A DNA stretch of 64,000 nucleotides from contig NZ_LSSW01000025.1 of the NCBI RefSeq assembly GCF_001567565.1, positions 1-64,000 of the forward strand, written 5' to 3'. The notes below the pieces were generated by a model. It did not search any database. It saw nothing but the letters and a program-made list of their open reading frames with translations, and was not told where the DNA came from. This document shows, one piece after another, positions 20,158 through 29,042 of this stretch; position 1 is the first letter of the stretch; each line of letters begins with the position of its first letter. The stretch is from Ectopseudomonas composti (lineage in GTDB: Bacteria > Pseudomonadota > Gammaproteobacteria > Pseudomonadales > Pseudomonadaceae). A program made the position numbers and the translations under genes.

Positions 20158-20796
20158 ATGCAGACGGTAGCCGTAATCGACTATGGCATGGGCAACCTGC
20201 ACTCGGTGGCCAAGGCGCTGGAGCACGTCGGCGCTGGCCGTGTGCTGGTGACTTCCGACGCCAAGGTGATCCGCGAGGCTGATCGCGTGGTGTTCCCCGG
20301 CGTCGGCGCGATCCGCGACTGCATGGCCGAGATCAAGCGTCTGGGCTTCGATGAGCTGGTGCGAGAGGTCAGCGTCGACCGTCCGTTCCTCGGTATCTGC
20401 GTCGGTATGCAGGCCCTGCTCGAGCGCAGCGAAGAGAATGACGGTGTCGATTGCATCGGCCTGTTCCCCGGCCAGGTGCGCTTCTTTGGCAAGGATCTGA
20501 GCGAAGAGGGCGAGCGCCTCAAAGTGCCGCACATGGGCTGGAACCAGGTCAGCCAGGCGGTCAAGCACCCGCTCTGGCACGACATTCCGGACGAGGCGCG
20601 CTTCTACTTCGTGCACAGCTACTACGTCGAGGCCGGCAAGCCGCAGCAGGTGGTCGGTCGTGGCCGCTACGGCAAGGACTTCGCCGCCGCGCTGGCCGAG
20701 GGCTCGCGCTTCGCCGTGCAGTTCCACCCGGAGAAGAGCCATACCCACGGTCTGCAGCTGCTGCAGAACTTCGCCGCCTGGGATGGTCGCTGGTAA
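20158..20796 (+). CDS. hisH: Imidazole glycerol phosphate synthase, glutaminase subunit
   Basis: Glutamine amidotransferase, 212 aa, that feeds ammonia to HisF. Catalytic triad visible: nucleophile Cys81 in FLGICVGMQ and His190/Glu192 in QFHPEKS. The oxyanion strand GVGAIRDCM is also present. The ATG directly abuts the hisB stop codon. It works as a heterodimer with HisF encoded about 1.1 kb downstream. Confidence 0.97.
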   Translation: MQTVAVIDYGMGNLHSVAKALEHVGAGRVLVTSDAKVIREADRVVFPGVGAIRDCMAEIKRLGFDELVREVSVDRPFLGICVGMQALLERSEENDGVDCIGLFPGQVRFFGKDLSEEGERLKVPHMGWNQVSQAVKHPLWHDIPDEARFYFVHSYYVEAGKPQQVVGRGRYGKDFAAALAEGSRFAVQFHPEKSHTHGLQLLQNFAAWDGRW

Positions 20797-21050
20797 TGGC
20801 TCGCGCCAAGGTTCCCAGTCTCGCGCTCGAACCTGCCCAGGAGCAGGCCGCGCTGTTGATGTTGCAGCGCTTTCTCGATGAGCGTTTCGAGCTGCAGCTG
20901 GGGACCTTCGAAGTTCAGGAGGTGCTCGATCTGATCACCCGCGAGCTGGCTCCGCACTATTACAACAAGGCGATTCTCGACGTGCAGGCGCACCTGAAAG
21001 ACAGGTTCGAAAGCATCGAGAGTGACCTCTGGGCGCTCGAAAAGAACTGA
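20796..21050 (+). CDS. DUF2164 domain protein
   Basis: 84-aa predicted cytosolic protein of unknown function, matching the DUF2164 family by its pattern ([20 protein letters not shown], then [13 protein letters not shown]). Its ATG shares one base with the hisH stop (TAATG), so it is translated within the his operon. No catalytic motif is evident. The conserved position between hisH and hisA in pseudomonads suggests a link to the pathway or merely shared transcription; I do not assign a function. Confidence 0.8.
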   Translation: MARAKVPSLALEPAQEQAALLMLQRFLDERFELQLGTFEVQEVLDLITRELAPHYYNKAILDVQAHLKDRFESIESDLWALEKN

Positions 21051-21087
21051 GCGCCTCACCGAATTCAAACTTGAGCAGGTTCAACCG

Positions 21088-21825
21088 ATGCTGATTATCC
21101 CCGCTATCGATCTGAAGGACGGCGCCTGCGTGCGCCTGCGCCAGGGCCGCATGGAAGACTCCACGGTGTTCTCCGATGACCCGGTGAGCATGGCCGCCAA
21201 GTGGGTCGAGGGCGGTTGCCGTCGCCTGCACCTGGTCGACCTCAACGGCGCCTTCGAAGGGCAGCCGGTCAATGGCGAGGTGGTCACCGCCATCGCCAAG
21301 CGTTACCCGAATCTGCCAATCCAGATCGGCGGCGGTATCCGTACCCTGGAGACCATCGAGCACTACGTGCGCGCTGGCGTCAGCTACGTGATCATCGGCA
21401 CCAAGGCAGTGAAGCAGCCCGAGTTCGTCGCCGAGGCCTGCAAGGCCTTCCCGGGCAAGGTGATCGTCGGCCTGGATGCCAAGGACGGTTTCGTCGCCAC
21501 CGACGGCTGGGCGGAAGTCTCCAGCGTGCAGGCTACCGATCTGGCCAAGCGCTTCGAGGCCGATGGTGTGTCCGCCATCGTTTATACCGATATCGCCAAA
21601 GACGGCATGATGCAGGGCTGCAACGTCGAAGCGACCGCAGCGCTGGCTGCCGCTAGTCGCATTCCGGTGATCGCTTCCGGCGGCATCCACAACCTTGGCG
21701 ACATCGAGAAGCTGCTGCTGGCGCGTTCGCCCGGCATCATCGGTGCCATCACCGGCCGTGCCATTTACGAAGGCACCCTGGACGTGGCCGAAGCGCAGAG
21801 CTTCTGCGACAGCTTCAAAGGTTAA
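21088..21825 (+). CDS. hisA: ProFAR isomerase HisA
   Basis: Fourth step of histidine synthesis, an Amadori rearrangement. 245-aa (beta/alpha)8 barrel. Catalytic Asp8 is in IPAIDLKDG and the second Asp is in [10 protein letters not shown]. Phosphate-binding loops QIGGGIR and IASGGIHN mark the two half-barrels. The upstream TTGAGCAGGTTCAACCG provides a weak AGG ribosome site. Followed by an inverted-repeat element before hisF. Confidence 0.97.
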   Translation: MLIIPAIDLKDGACVRLRQGRMEDSTVFSDDPVSMAAKWVEGGCRRLHLVDLNGAFEGQPVNGEVVTAIAKRYPNLPIQIGGGIRTLETIEHYVRAGVSYVIIGTKAVKQPEFVAEACKAFPGKVIVGLDAKDGFVATDGWAEVSSVQATDLAKRFEADGVSAIVYTDIAKDGMMQGCNVEATAALAAASRIPVIASGGIHNLGDIEKLLLARSPGIIGAITGRAIYEGTLDVAEAQSFCDSFKG

Positions 21826-21832
21826 GTCAGCC

Positions 21833-21901
21833 GTAGGGTGGGAAGCCGTCATTGGCTTTCCACCGAACAATGGTGGGCAAAAAGAGCGTTGCCCACCCTA
21901 C
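21833..21901. repeat. GTAGGGTGGG/CCCACCCTAC element inside the his operon
   Basis: 69-bp element with inverted ends GTAGGGTGGG and CCCACCCTAC and partial internal pairing (GTGGAAAGCC-like arms). Same ends as the element at 25-122. It lies between hisA and hisF on the shared transcript and must appear as a hairpin in the mRNA. Confidence 0.75.
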
Positions 21902-21921
21902 AGAACTGCGAGAGCACCGAT

Positions 21922-22692
<771 letters not shown>

Positions 22693-22901
22693 TGACTGCC
22701 TCGCTCGGGCCGCGCAAGCGGCTCTGAGCGACCCGCTCTGCTCCCCGAAGCGCCCGTGCCACGCTGCCTTGGCCAAAGCTGCGGGCGAGTCGACGGCAAA
22801 GTGCCGGCAATCTCGCTAGCATTCTCCGCATATCCCTGAATCCCTCGTCCCCGCGATCGCGGAGGGCATCTTTTGCCGAGCATTTTCGACACGGAGTCTT
22901 C

Positions 22902-23636
22902 ATGTTCCTTATTCGTTTCGTGACCATCCTGGCCCTGTCCTGTGGCCTCAGTCTTGCGCGTGCGGAGTCGCTGGTGCTGCTTACGGAGAACCTGCCGCCA
23001 TTCAACATGTCGGTCACTGGCAACAACTTTGCGCGCGACGACAATGTCACCGGCATCAGTGCTGACATCCTGCGCGCCGTCTGCGAGCGAGCCGGTGTCG
23101 AGTGCCAGCTGATCCTGCGCTTCCCCTGGCAGCGTGTTTACCAGCAGACCCTGGATGATGCCGGTTATGGCCTGTTCTCCACGGCGCGCACGGCCGAGCG
23201 CGAAAAACTGTTCAAGTGGGTCGGCCCGATCGCCAGCAACGACTGGGTGTTGTTCGCCAAGGGCGACAGCGCTATCCAGCTGGGCTCGCTGGAGGATGCG
23301 CGGCGGTACCGCATTGGCGGCTACAAGGACGATGCCAAGACCCAGTTCCTGTTGGACAAGGGTATCGAGGTGCAGACAGCGCTGCGCGATGCCGAGAACG
23401 TGCGCAAGCTCGAGCGTGGGCAGATCGATCTGTGGGTCACTTCGGATCAGGCTGGGCGCTTCGTTGCACGTCAGGAGGGGGTGGATAGCCTCAAGGTGGT
23501 GCAGCACCTGTACAAGGCCGACCTGTACCTGGCGCTCAACCGGCAAACCCCTGATGAGCTGGTGCAGAAGTTGCAACGTACATTGGACTCGTTGCGGGCC
23601 GAGGGTGCGTTGAAGAGCATCGAGGCGCGCTACTGA
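22902..23636 (+). CDS. Periplasmic solute-binding protein, family 3 (copy 1 of 4)
   Basis: 244-aa secreted protein: signal peptide about 1-21, then a type II binding-protein fold (SBP_bac_3). It shares the array's landmarks LLTENLPPFNM, LRFPWQRVY, LFKWVGPI, a GYKDD hinge, LERGQIDLWVTSD, and LYLALNRQTPDELV. It is the most divergent member (Cys-containing AVCERAGVECQL, Ser/Asp replacing the Thr/Pro of WATTDPVG). GGAG lies 5 bases before the ATG. No ABC permease or ATPase is adjacent, so it may serve an orphan transporter or act in sensing. Ligand unknown. Confidence 0.85.
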   Translation: MFLIRFVTILALSCGLSLARAESLVLLTENLPPFNMSVTGNNFARDDNVTGISADILRAVCERAGVECQLILRFPWQRVYQQTLDDAGYGLFSTARTAEREKLFKWVGPIASNDWVLFAKGDSAIQLGSLEDARRYRIGGYKDDAKTQFLLDKGIEVQTALRDAENVRKLERGQIDLWVTSDQAGRFVARQEGVDSLKVVQHLYKADLYLALNRQTPDELVQKLQRTLDSLRAEGALKSIEARY

Positions 23637-23720
23637 GGCACACTGCCAGTAATCGCTGGGCTGAGGAGGGTATGGCGGTTATTCTGATGAGGTCTGCCTT
23701 TTATTAAAAAGAGAAACGCC

Positions 23721-24476
23721 ATGTTCAAACGCATGCTGATCGCGCTGGGCGGCACCCTTGTGGTGCTGGCCGGTGCCGCGCGCGCCGAAGTGGATCCGAA
23801 CTACAACGTGGTCCTGCTCACCGAAAATTTTCCGCCATACAACATGGCGAGCAACGGCAAGAACTTCGCCCAGGAAGACAACATCGACGGCGTCGCTGTG
23901 GATATCGTCAAGGAAATGTTCAAGCGCGCCGAGGTCCAGTACAACCTGACCTTGCGCTTCCCCTGGGATCGCATCTACAAGCTGGCTCTGGAAAAACCAG
24001 GCTATGGGGTATTCGTCACCGCGCGTCTGCCGGAGCGTGAGCAACTGTTCAAATGGGTGGGCCCGATCGGCCCTGATGACTGGGTGATGCTGGCCAAGGG
24101 TGACAGCTCGATCAACCTGAGCAGCCTGGATGAGGCCAAGTCCTATCGCATCGGCGCTTACAAGGGCGATGCGATCTCCGAGTACCTGACCGACAAGAGC
24201 GTGGATCACAGCACGTCGCTGCGCGACCAGGAAAATGCGCGCAAGCTTGTCGCCGGACAAATCGATCTTTGGGCCACGGGCGATCCGGCCGGCCGTTACC
24301 TGGCCAAGCAGGAGGGCATCTCCGGCCTGAAGACCGTCTTGCGTTTCGACAGTGCCGAGCTGTACCTGGCACTGAACAGGGGAACACCCGACGAGATCGT
24401 CGCCAAGTTGCAGGGCGCGCTGGATCGGATGCGCGCCGAAGGCTTCGTCGAGAAGACTCTTAACAGCTATCTGTAA
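23721..24476 (+). CDS. Periplasmic solute-binding protein, family 3 (copy 2 of 4)
   Basis: 251 aa; signal peptide MFKRMLIALGGTLVVLAGAARA, mature start EVDPNYNVVLLTENFPPYNM. It keeps the array pattern: MFKRAEVQYNLTLRFPWDR, LFKWVGPIGPDDW, GAYKGDA, GQIDLWATGDPAGRYLAKQE, and LYLALNRGTPDEIV. AGAG sits 8 bases before the ATG. Intermediate between copy 1 and copies 3-4. Followed by a perfect hairpin (24488-24510) that may end or stabilise the transcript. Confidence 0.86.
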   Translation: MFKRMLIALGGTLVVLAGAARAEVDPNYNVVLLTENFPPYNMASNGKNFAQEDNIDGVAVDIVKEMFKRAEVQYNLTLRFPWDRIYKLALEKPGYGVFVTARLPEREQLFKWVGPIGPDDWVMLAKGDSSINLSSLDEAKSYRIGAYKGDAISEYLTDKSVDHSTSLRDQENARKLVAGQIDLWATGDPAGRYLAKQEGISGLKTVLRFDSAELYLALNRGTPDEIVAKLQGALDRMRAEGFVEKTLNSYL

Positions 24477-24487
24477 GCACCGAATAC

Positions 24488-24510
24488 GCGACCGACTACG
24501 AGTCGGTCGC
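24488..24510 (+). other. Perfect hairpin between solute-binding protein copies 2 and 3
   Basis: GCGACCGAC / GTCGGTCGC, 9 perfect pairs with loop TACGA, 11 bases after the copy 2 stop codon. No U-run follows, so it is a stability element or weak terminator rather than a standard terminator. Confidence 0.6.
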
Positions 24511-24609
24511 TGGCCATGGACGGCAAGCCACTGAGCGCCAATGACCGGCCTCGGGTCCATGCAAGGATGTCGCTAGCCGAAACCTAAAGCCATGCGAGCG
24601 GTACGTCTT

Positions 24610-25365
24610 ATGCTGAAAACTCTGAAGAAAAGCTTGTTCGTCGCCCTGTTTCTCGCCTCCGGTTTCGCCCACGCGGAGCTGCCACGGGATTACAAGGTGG
24701 TACTGCTGACCGAGAATTTCCCGCCCTTCAACATGGCGGTGGACGACAAGAACTTCGCCCGTGGCGATAGCATCGACGGTATCAGCGCCGACATCGTGCG
24801 TGAGATGTTCAAGCGTGCCGGCATCGATTACACCCTGACCCTGCGTTTCCCCTGGGATCGTGTCTACAAGATGACCCTGGACACGCCCAATGTGGGTTTG
24901 TTTTCCACCACCTTTAACGAGGAGCGCAAGCCGCTGTTCAAGTGGGTTGGCCCGCTGGCCAAGACCAGCCGGGTGTTGCTCGCGGCGCCTGATAGCCAGA
25001 TCAAGGTGTCGAGCCTGCAGGATGCAGCCCAATACCGTATAGGTGCCTACAAGAATGCCGCGGTCAGTCTCTATCTGGCTGGCCAGGGGGTGACCACGTA
25101 TGATTCGCTGCGTGATCAGGAAAATGCCAAGAAGCTGATGCGTGGGCAGATCGACCTATGGGCCACCACCGATCCGGTGGGGCGCTATCTGGCCAAGCAG
25201 GAAGACGTCACCGGCCTGCAGACGGTATTGCACTTCAACGAGTCGGAGTTGTTCCTGGCGCTCAATCGCAACACCCCTGATGAGGTGGTGCAGCGTTTGC
25301 AAACTGCTCTGGAGCAGATGCGTGCCGAAGGCGTGCTGGACGATATACAGAGAAACTACATGTGA
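24610..25365 (+). CDS. Periplasmic solute-binding protein, family 3 (copy 3 of 4)
   Basis: 251 aa from the ATG at 24610 (MLKTLKKSLFVALFLASGF), chosen because it aligns with copy 4 and gives the same length; an in-frame ATG at 24592 would add six residues. Signal peptide to FAHA, then ELPRDYKVVLLTENFPP. By eye about four residues in five match copy 4, so this pair is a recent duplication. Motifs: FKRAGIDYTLTLRFPWDR, LFKWVGPLAKT, GQIDLWATTDPVGRYLAKQ, LFLALNRNTPDEVV. Ligand unknown; no permease nearby. Confidence 0.86.
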   Translation: MLKTLKKSLFVALFLASGFAHAELPRDYKVVLLTENFPPFNMAVDDKNFARGDSIDGISADIVREMFKRAGIDYTLTLRFPWDRVYKMTLDTPNVGLFSTTFNEERKPLFKWVGPLAKTSRVLLAAPDSQIKVSSLQDAAQYRIGAYKNAAVSLYLAGQGVTTYDSLRDQENAKKLMRGQIDLWATTDPVGRYLAKQEDVTGLQTVLHFNESELFLALNRNTPDEVVQRLQTALEQMRAEGVLDDIQRNYM

Positions 25366-25436
25366 TTGTCGGTGCGGAAGCAGCTGCCCTGTGCGGTGGC
25401 TGATCCCGTCGATATGAAGTCTGGGGAGTCGCTCTT

Positions 25437-26192
25437 ATGCTGAAGAAACTGAGTCAACGTCTGCTTTTGGCACTGTGCCTAGGTGCTGGTATCGCTCATG
25501 CGGAACTGCCGCGCGATTACAAGGTAATCCTGCTGACCGAGAATTTCCCGCCGTTCAACATGGCGATCGATGACAAGAATTTTGCCCGAGATGACTCGAT
25601 CGACGGCATCAGTGCTGACATCGTGCGCGAAATGTTCAAGCGTGCCGGCATCGATTACACCCTGACTCTGCGCTTCCCCTGGGATCGTCTCTATCGCTTG
25701 ACCCTGGACAAGCCCAACTACGGCCTGTTCTCCACCACCTATACCGAGGAGCGCAAACCGCTGTTCAAGTGGGTGGGGCCGTTGGCCAAGACCGGCTGGG
25801 TGCTGCTCGCTGCGCCGGGTAACGATATCAAGGTGTCGAGCCTCAAGGACGCTGCCAAGTACCGCGTCGGCGCCTACAAGAACGATGCGGTCAGCCAGCA
25901 TCTGGAAAGCCAGGGATTGGAGCCACTCAACGCCCTGCGTGACCAGGAGAACGTGAAGAAGCTGGTGCGCGGGCAGATCGACCTGTGGGCCACCACCGAC
26001 CCGGTCGGCCGCTACCTGGCCAAGCAGGAAGACGTCAGCGGCCTCAACACCGTGCTGCGCTTCAATGACGCCGAGCTGTACCTGGCGCTGAACAAGGACA
26101 CTCCGGACGAAGTGGTCGAGCGTCTGCAGAAGGCACTGGACCAGATGCGTGCCGACGGCTTCATCGACGACATTACCGAGAACTACCTGTAA
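25437..26192 (+). CDS. Periplasmic solute-binding protein, family 3 (copy 4 of 4)
   Basis: 251 aa; signal peptide MLKKLSQRLLLALCLGAGIAHA, mature start ELPRDYKVILLTENFPP. GGGGAG lies 8 bases before the ATG, the best ribosome site in the array. Nearly the same as copy 3 through the binding domain (KRAGIDYTLTLRFPWDR, GQIDLWATTDPVGRYLAKQ), with differences concentrated in the hinge region and C-terminus. It ends at a strong terminator shared with ctpA. Likely an amino-acid-type ligand by family. Confidence 0.86.
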   Translation: MLKKLSQRLLLALCLGAGIAHAELPRDYKVILLTENFPPFNMAIDDKNFARDDSIDGISADIVREMFKRAGIDYTLTLRFPWDRLYRLTLDKPNYGLFSTTYTEERKPLFKWVGPLAKTGWVLLAAPGNDIKVSSLKDAAKYRVGAYKNDAVSQHLESQGLEPLNALRDQENVKKLVRGQIDLWATTDPVGRYLAKQEDVSGLNTVLRFNDAELYLALNKDTPDEVVERLQKALDQMRADGFIDDITENYL

Positions 26193-26303
26193 TCATCTGC
26201 GGTTGCGAAAACCGCAGCGTGGGCCGGGCGCAGCAGCCGTGACGCTGGTGCCAGCCCCGGTGCGCTTCACCTCGGCGTCCCGCGACACGCTACGGAAGAC
26301 AAG

Positions 26304-26334
26304 AAAAAGCCCGGACAGTTGTCCGGGCTTTTTT
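26304..26334. terminator. Bidirectional terminator between the solute-binding array and ctpA
   Basis: AAAAAGCCCGGACA-GTTG-TCCGGGCTTTTTT: a perfect stem with A-run on the left and T-run on the right, so it can end transcripts from both converging sides. Confidence 0.95.
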
Positions 26335-26351
26335 CGTATTGCCTGCTTGTC

Positions 26352-27668
26352 TCAGTTGCCGCGCGTGACGCTCAGGCCCTTGAGCAGGTTGAGTGCCTGG
26401 CTCAGCTGGTAGTCGTCGTCCTGCGGGCGATCCGTACGCGCAGCCTGGGCGCCACGGCTGGGGCGATCGGCACCGCCATTGCCATTGCCCAGGTGACCCT
26501 GCAGGTCGGCTTCCTTGATGCCTTCGCTGTCCTGCTCGCGGGTGAGCTTGGCACGTGCCACCTCGATGTCGGGGATGATGCCCTGAGCCTGGATCGAGCG
26601 ACCGTTGGGGGTGAAGTACAGCGCCGTGGTCAGTTTCAGCGCGCGGTCGTTGTTCAGCGGCAGCACGGTCTGTACCGAACCCTTGCCGAAGCTGTCGGTA
26701 CCCATCAGCACCGCACGTTTGTGATCCTGCAGAGCGCCCGCGACGATTTCCGAGGCCGAGGCACTGCCACCGTTGATCAGCACCACCAGCGGCACGCCTT
26801 CGCTGGCGTCGGCCGGATCGGCGTTGAAGCGCAGTTCGGAGTTGGCCAGGCGGCCTTCGGTGTAGACGATCAGCCCGCTCTTGAGGAAGTGGTCGGCCAC
26901 TTCCACCGCAGCCTGCAGCACACCGCCCGGGTTGTTGCGCAGGTCCATGACCAGGCCGCTCAGCTTCTTGTTGCCATTCTCCTGGCGCAACTTGGTCAGT
27001 GCCTTGCCGACTTCCTCGCCGGTGTTGACCTGGAATTGCGAGATACGCAGATAGCCGTAGCCGTCTTCGAGCATCTGGCTCTTCACGCTGCGCACCTTGA
27101 TCACGGCGCGGGTCAGAGTCAGGTCGAACGGGCGACCGCCATCACGCACCAGGGTCAGCTCGATCTTGCTGCCGGCCTTGCCGCGCATCTTGTCGACGGC
27201 TTCCATCATCGACAGGCCCTTGGTCGGTTGGCCGTCGATCTTGACGATCAGGTCGCCAGGCTGGATGCCGGCTTTCGAGGCGGGCGTGTCATCGATGGGC
27301 GATACCACCTTGACGAAGCCGTCTTCCATGCCGACCTCGATGCCCAGGCCGCCGAATTCGCCGCTGGTGCTTTCCTGCAGTTCAGCGAAGGCTTCCGGCT
27401 CGAGGTAGGCCGAGTGCGGGTCGAGATTGCTGAGCATGCCCTTGATGGCATTTTCCAGCAGGGTCTTGTCGCTGACCGGCTCGACATAGGCGGCCTTGAT
27501 GCGGTCCATCACCTCGGCAAAAGTGCGCAGTTCATCCAGTGGCAGCGGGGCCTTGCTGCTCGCCGCCGGTGCCGGCGCGGGGGCAGGCTCGGCAGCTTGC
27601 AGGGCTGGAGTGCCAAGCAGCAGCCCGAGGGCCAGAGCCAGGCAGGTGGGGCGAAAGCGATGGGGCAT
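26352..27668 (-). CDS. ctpA: Carboxy-terminal processing protease CtpA (S41)
   Basis: Periplasmic serine protease that trims or degrades proteins from the C-terminus; in P. aeruginosa CtpA works with the lipoprotein LbcA to degrade cell-wall cross-link hydrolases. Start at 27668 (MPHRFRPTCLALALGLLLG) gives 438 aa, a clean signal peptide and GGAG 8 bases upstream; the longer open frame has no homology. An Ala/Pro-rich stretch follows the signal. The PDZ domain (about 95-180) includes FGGLGIEVG and IQPGDLIVKIDG. The catalytic dyad is Ser in NGGSASASEI and Lys in DSFGKGSVQ. Downstream of the EnvC-like gene. Confidence 0.95.
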   Translation of the reverse strand: MPHRFRPTCLALALGLLLGTPALQAAEPAPAPAPAASSKAPLPLDELRTFAEVMDRIKAAYVEPVSDKTLLENAIKGMLSNLDPHSAYLEPEAFAELQESTSGEFGGLGIEVGMEDGFVKVVSPIDDTPASKAGIQPGDLIVKIDGQPTKGLSMMEAVDKMRGKAGSKIELTLVRDGGRPFDLTLTRAVIKVRSVKSQMLEDGYGYLRISQFQVNTGEEVGKALTKLRQENGNKKLSGLVMDLRNNPGGVLQAAVEVADHFLKSGLIVYTEGRLANSELRFNADPADASEGVPLVVLINGGSASASEIVAGALQDHKRAVLMGTDSFGKGSVQTVLPLNNDRALKLTTALYFTPNGRSIQAQGIIPDIEVARAKLTREQDSEGIKEADLQGHLGNGNGGADRPSRGAQAARTDRPQDDDYQLSQALNLLKGLSVTRGN

Positions 27669-27696
27669 GAACACAACTCCTAAATGGATAAAGCGC

Positions 27697-28935
27697 TTAT
27701 CCCTGCGCGCGGCACCATTGTGCCGGATCACTCGGACGGCCGTTCTGGCGAATGGCGAAGTACAGCGCCGATGTTTCCTGGCCACCGCTGCTACCAACGG
27801 TGGCGATGGGGTCGCCGGCCTTGACCACGTCTCCGGCACTCTTGAGCAGGCTCTGGTTGTGGCCGTACAGGCTCAGATAACCGTTGCCATGGTCGAGAAT
27901 GACCAACAGACCGGCGCCACGCAACCAGTCGGCGAATACCACTCGCCCACCATGCACGGCGCGTACCTGACTGCCGGCCGGCGCGCCGATCAGCACGCCG
28001 TCCCATTTAGTACGAGCGTCGCCGCCGCGAGGGGTTCCGTAGCGTGCTACCAATCGGCCATCGACCGGCCACGGCAGCTTACCTCGCGCGCTGGCGAAAG
28101 GCCCGCCATAGACGGCGCCGGAGGTCACCAGTGGGCCGCTTGGCTGACTGCCTGGGCGTGCCTGCTCGGTCTTCTGGGCGGCCAGGGCGCGCTTGCGTGC
28201 CTCCTCGGCTTCGCGGGCCTGACGGGCCAGTGTCTCTTCGATGGTCTTCAGCACGCGCCCCAGTTCGGCCTGCTCCTGCTGACGCGCCTTGAGGCGCTGA
28301 TCACGGCTGGCGAAGTCGCGGTTGAGCTTGGCCAGGGCTTGCTGGCGTTCCTTGCGCGCCTCGGCGAGCTTGGCGTGACGCTCATCCAGACCGGCCTTCT
28401 GCGCCTGTAGCTGGGCCTGGTGGCTGGTGATTTCCTGCTCGACGTTGGCCAGCTGGCGCAGGGTCTCGTTGAAGGCCGAGAGCTGTTCGAGGCGGGCTTG
28501 GCTGAGGTAGTCGTAATAGGTCAGGGTGCGCGAGAACTTTTCCGGGTTCTGCTGGTTGAGCAGCAACTTGACATACTCCTGGCGCCCGCTCTGATAGGCG
28601 GCCCGCGCCTGGATGGCAATCAGTCGCTGCTGTTCAGTGCGCGCGCTCTGGAGTTTTTTTTTCTCCTGATCCAGGCGCTGGATTTCCTGCTCGCTGTCCT
28701 TGAGCTCGTGCTGCAGGTCCTTGACCTGGCTTTCCAGCTCGCCCATCTCGGTCTCGGTCTTCTTCAACTGCTGCTGCACGCCGGATTTCTCCTGCTGCAG
28801 TTTCTCCAGCAGCTTCTTCAGCTCGGCGACGTCCTGGCGTGCGGCTTCCAGCTGGCGCTGGGTATCGGCACGCTGATCGGCGATGGCCGGAGCGATCAGG
28901 CTGCTGAGCAGAATCAGGACGAGGATGCGAAGCAT
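27697..28935 (-). CDS. EnvC/NlpD-type murein hydrolase activator, degenerate LytM
   Basis: Start at 28935 (MLRILVLILLSSLIAPAIA) gives a 412-aa secreted protein. Signal peptide, then a long coiled coil (about 20-260, Gln/Glu/Lys-rich heptads such as LEAARQDVAELKKLLEKLQQ), a short linker, and a C-terminal LytM/M23 domain. The domain keeps the fold (ARYGTP, HGGRVVFAD, LDHGNGYLSLYGHN) but lacks the usual first zinc His (KWDGVLIG) and the HxH strand (ALYFAIR). It should therefore activate amidases rather than cut peptidoglycan, like E. coli EnvC. Placed between gpmI and ctpA, as in E. coli where envC follows gpmM. Confidence 0.9.
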   Translation of the reverse strand: MLRILVLILLSSLIAPAIADQRADTQRQLEAARQDVAELKKLLEKLQQEKSGVQQQLKKTETEMGELESQVKDLQHELKDSEQEIQRLDQEKKKLQSARTEQQRLIAIQARAAYQSGRQEYVKLLLNQQNPEKFSRTLTYYDYLSQARLEQLSAFNETLRQLANVEQEITSHQAQLQAQKAGLDERHAKLAEARKERQQALAKLNRDFASRDQRLKARQQEQAELGRVLKTIEETLARQAREAEEARKRALAAQKTEQARPGSQPSGPLVTSGAVYGGPFASARGKLPWPVDGRLVARYGTPRGGDARTKWDGVLIGAPAGSQVRAVHGGRVVFADWLRGAGLLVILDHGNGYLSLYGHNQSLLKSAGDVVKAGDPIATVGSSGGQETSALYFAIRQNGRPSDPAQWCRAQG

Positions 28936-28990
28936 GGGCGAGGCGACACCGGAGGGCGAATTGAGGCCTAGTATGCCCGCGCTGCCGGGC

Positions 28991-29030
28991 AAAAAAAACG
29001 CCCCAGGCCTTATGGCGCGGGGCGTTTCTT
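28991..29030 (-). terminator. Rho-independent terminator after gpmI
   Basis: On the minus strand AACGCCCC / GGGGCGTT with a 14-base loop, followed by a run of eight T. It lies just past the gpmI stop and ahead of the EnvC-like gene, so expression of the latter may need read-through or its own promoter. Confidence 0.88.
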
Positions 29031-29042
29031 GTTTTCTGTCGA

